Positions 5,516-6,668 of a stretch of DNA of 6,668 nucleotides are shown in pieces. This stretch comes from a bacterium (GTDB lineage Bacteria; Omnitrophota; Gorgyraeia; Velamenicoccales; JABMQK01). The notes beneath the pieces are model-generated. The model did no database searches, was not told where the DNA came from, and saw only the letters and a list, made by a program, of their open reading frames with translations. Every line of letters begins with the position of its first letter. The first letter of the stretch is position 1. A program made the translations under genes and the position numbers. The stretch lies in contig JABMQK010000191.1 of the NCBI GenBank assembly GCA_013203265.1, positions 1 to 6,668 on the forward strand, in the 5' to 3' direction.

Positions 5516-6558
5516 AGTGACTTAAACTCGTCCGGGTTTTTGACTTTAGAAGTTGCTACTTCTAAAGTAATAACAGAATCTTTATAAAGTTTCTTTAAAG
5601 ATTTATCCATTGTATGCATACCGAATTGACTTCCTGTCTGCATTAAAGTAGGTATCTGTTCAATCTCATGCTCCCTGATTAAATTTCTTATCCCTGGAGT
5701 AGCAATCATAATCTCTGTAGCTAAAACTCTGCCGTTACCGTCGGCTCGAGGCAGAAGCAACTGCGAAACAACTCCCTGAAGACAATCAGCAAGCTGTAAT
5801 CTTACCTGATGCTGTTGGTTAGGAGAAAACACATCAATAATTCTCTCTATGGTCTGTGGAGCGTTTGGAGTATGTAAAGTCGCTAAAACCAAATGACCCG
5901 TCTCAGCCGCAGTAAGCGTAGTAGAAATAGTTTCTAAATCGCGCATCTCTCCAACCATAATTACATCCGGATCCTGCCTTAAGGCGTGTCTCAATGCCTC
6001 GGAAAAAGACCTTGTATCTGAATGGACCTCGCGCTGTTTGACTACGCATTTTTTATTATAATGCAAGAATTCTATAGGATCTTCTGTCGAGACAATAATA
6101 CCTTCTCTCTCGCTATTAATTAAATCTATCATCGTGGCTAATGTAGTAGTCTTACCTACTCCTGTGGGTCCGGTTATCAAGACTAAACCGTTGGGTTTAC
6201 GCGCAAGCTCAACAACTATTCTCGGCAAACCCAGCTCTTCCAAAGCAGGGATCAAAAGAGGTATGCGACGAAAAGCAGCCTCAACACTCCCTCGTTGAAT
6301 ATGAACATTCATTCGAAACCTATCTAAGCCCGGCAGCGCCAAAGATAAATCCAATTCCCAATCTTGCTCAAATTTCTCTTTCTGGTCACTGGATAATGCA
6401 GAATATATAATTCGTTTTGTGTCATCACGGGTAAGTTTGGGAAAATCTGTAACAACTATCCTGCCGTCTATGCGTAATAACGGCGGCATATTCTCTGTTA
6501 AATGCAAATCAGAAGCTTGTTTTTCAATTGTATGCATTAGTAAATTTCTTAATTCCAT
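5512..6558 (-). CDS. pilT: Type IV pilus retraction ATPase PilT
   Basis: Hexameric cytoplasmic motor that depolymerises type IV pili for twitching, DNA uptake or surface sensing. The N-terminal PAS-like domain begins ASDLHL..PPLLRIDG (15-32). The ATPase core has Walker A GPTGVGKT (130-137), the Asp box TEDPIEF (158-164), Walker B DPDVIMVGEMRD with the catalytic E204, and the His box GHLVLATLHT (221-230). PGIRNLIRE (288-296) is the C-terminal AIRNLIRE motif required for retraction, which separates PilT from the PilB extension motor. The 348 residues fit the family. The ATG at 6556-6558 has AGGAG (6565-6569) 6 bases upstream. It is the first gene of a run of metabolic genes, with a 4-base overlap into leuD, while no other pilus gene is visible. 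The composition looks somewhat less AT-rich than its neighbours. Confidence 0.95.
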   Translation of the reverse strand: MELRNLLMHTIEKQASDLHLTENMPPLLRIDGRIVVTDFPKLTRDDTKRIIYSALSSDQKEKFEQDWELDLSLALPGLDRFRMNVHIQRGSVEAAFRRIPLLIPALEELGLPRIVVELARKPNGLVLITGPTGVGKTTTLATMIDLINSEREGIIVSTEDPIEFLHYNKKCVVKQREVHSDTRSFSEALRHALRQDPDVIMVGEMRDLETISTTLTAAETGHLVLATLHTPNAPQTIERIIDVFSPNQQHQVRLQLADCLQGVVSQLLLPRADGNGRVLATEIMIATPGIRNLIREHEIEQIPTLMQTGSQFGMHTMDKSLKKLYKDSVITLEVATSKVKNPDEFKSL

Positions 6559-6564
6559 ATTGGT

Positions 6565-6569
6565 CTCCT
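6565..6569 (-). promoter_or_regulatory. Ribosome binding site of pilT
   Basis: AGGAG on the minus strand, 6 bases before the ATG, and 7 bases beyond the foot of the palindromic element. It stays single-stranded in the fold proposed for the leader. Confidence 0.75.
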
Positions 6570-6576
6570 TTAATGA

Positions 6577-6634
6577 GCAGACGATTTACGGAATCATTAG
6601 GATGACGTAAATCGTAGGCCTTTAGGCCGTCTGC
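6577..6634 (-). other. 58-base imperfect palindrome, possible three-way-junction leader RNA or mobile hairpin
   Basis: The outer arms GCAGACG (6577-6583) and CGTCTGC (6628-6634) are perfect complements. Inside them ATTTACG (6584-6590) pairs with CGTAAAT (6606-6612), continued after a GAA bulge by TCAT/ATGA (6594-6597 with 6602-6605) and a 4-base loop. A further arm GGCC-TTTA-GGCC (6617-6628) shares its last C with the outer stem. ACG at 6581-6583 can pair either with CGT at 6613-6615 or with CGT at 6628-6630, so two folds compete. It ends 7 bases before the pilT ribosome site. It could be a leader RNA structure or a REP/MITE-like repeat; no known riboswitch class is recognised. Confidence 0.55.
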
Positions 6635-6635
6635 G

Positions 6636-6663
6636 AATTAAACCCCGCCCTTTTGGCTGGGTT
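6636..6663 (-). terminator. Terminator-like hairpin upstream of the pilT leader
   Basis: On the minus strand AACCC-A-GCC, a 5-base loop AAAAG, then GGC-G-GGGTT form an 8-base-pair stem with one A/G mismatch, followed by TAATT. The U run is short and broken, so termination would be weak. It would end a minus-strand gene lying beyond the window edge and so separate that gene from the pilT unit. On the plus strand the stem is followed by GTTTC, and no plus-strand gene leads into it. Confidence 0.4.
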
Positions 6664-6668
6664 GTTTC

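Noticed and set aside
6577..6634. Integron attC site as explanation of the palindrome
   Set aside because: The conserved end boxes (GTTRRRY and RYYYAAC) are missing, no integrase gene is visible, and the neighbours are not gene cassettes.
1..6668. CRISPR array, tRNA, rRNA or insertion sequence
   Set aside because: No regularly spaced repeats, no cloverleaf or rRNA segments, and no transposase frame with terminal inverted repeats were seen on either strand.

Overview
The window is an AT-rich bacterial chromosome segment in which every supportable gene lies on the minus strand. Read in the direction of transcription (right to left) the order is: a structured leader, pilT (type IV pilus retraction ATPase), a LeuD-type hydro-lyase small subunit, an isocitrate dehydrogenase, a malate dehydrogenase, a dihydrolipoamide dehydrogenase (E3), lipB (octanoyltransferase), a free-standing lipoyl domain of 76 residues, an AT-rich regulatory gap, a small excisionase-type HTH protein, and the first 107 codons of a FabF-like ketosynthase that runs off the left edge.

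The seven genes from pilT to the lipoyl protein are packed like one operon: they overlap by 4 or 8 bases, abut, or are separated by 1, 9 and 21 bases. The metabolic core joins TCA-type reactions (hydro-lyase, isocitrate to 2-oxoglutarate, malate to oxaloacetate) to a lipoate module made of the carrier domain, the enzyme that octanoylates it and the enzyme that reoxidises its dithiol. The 2-oxoacid dehydrogenase E1 and E2 catalytic parts, lipoyl synthase and the large LeuC/aconitase subunit are not in the window. The lipoyl carrier is therefore an acceptor whose partner enzyme is not visible, and this is the most interesting point here.

The left end is a separate unit. A near-consensus sigma-70-type promoter in the 232-base gap drives the HTH gene, and the ketosynthase follows 16 bases behind it. 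The gap carries repeated AATTATAT half-sites, including a perfect 9-base inverted repeat, that may be an operator. The right end holds a 58-base imperfect palindrome that can fold as a three-way junction just upstream of the pilT ribosome binding site, and beyond it a terminator-like hairpin.

TAA, TAG and TGA are all used as stops in genes whose ends are fixed by family length or by the next gene, so the ordinary bacterial code fits. Low GC, a PilT-type pilus ATPase and very tight packing suggest an uncultured Gram-negative-type lineage (for example Omnitrophota or a relative), but that is a guess from gene style and not shown by any marker gene.
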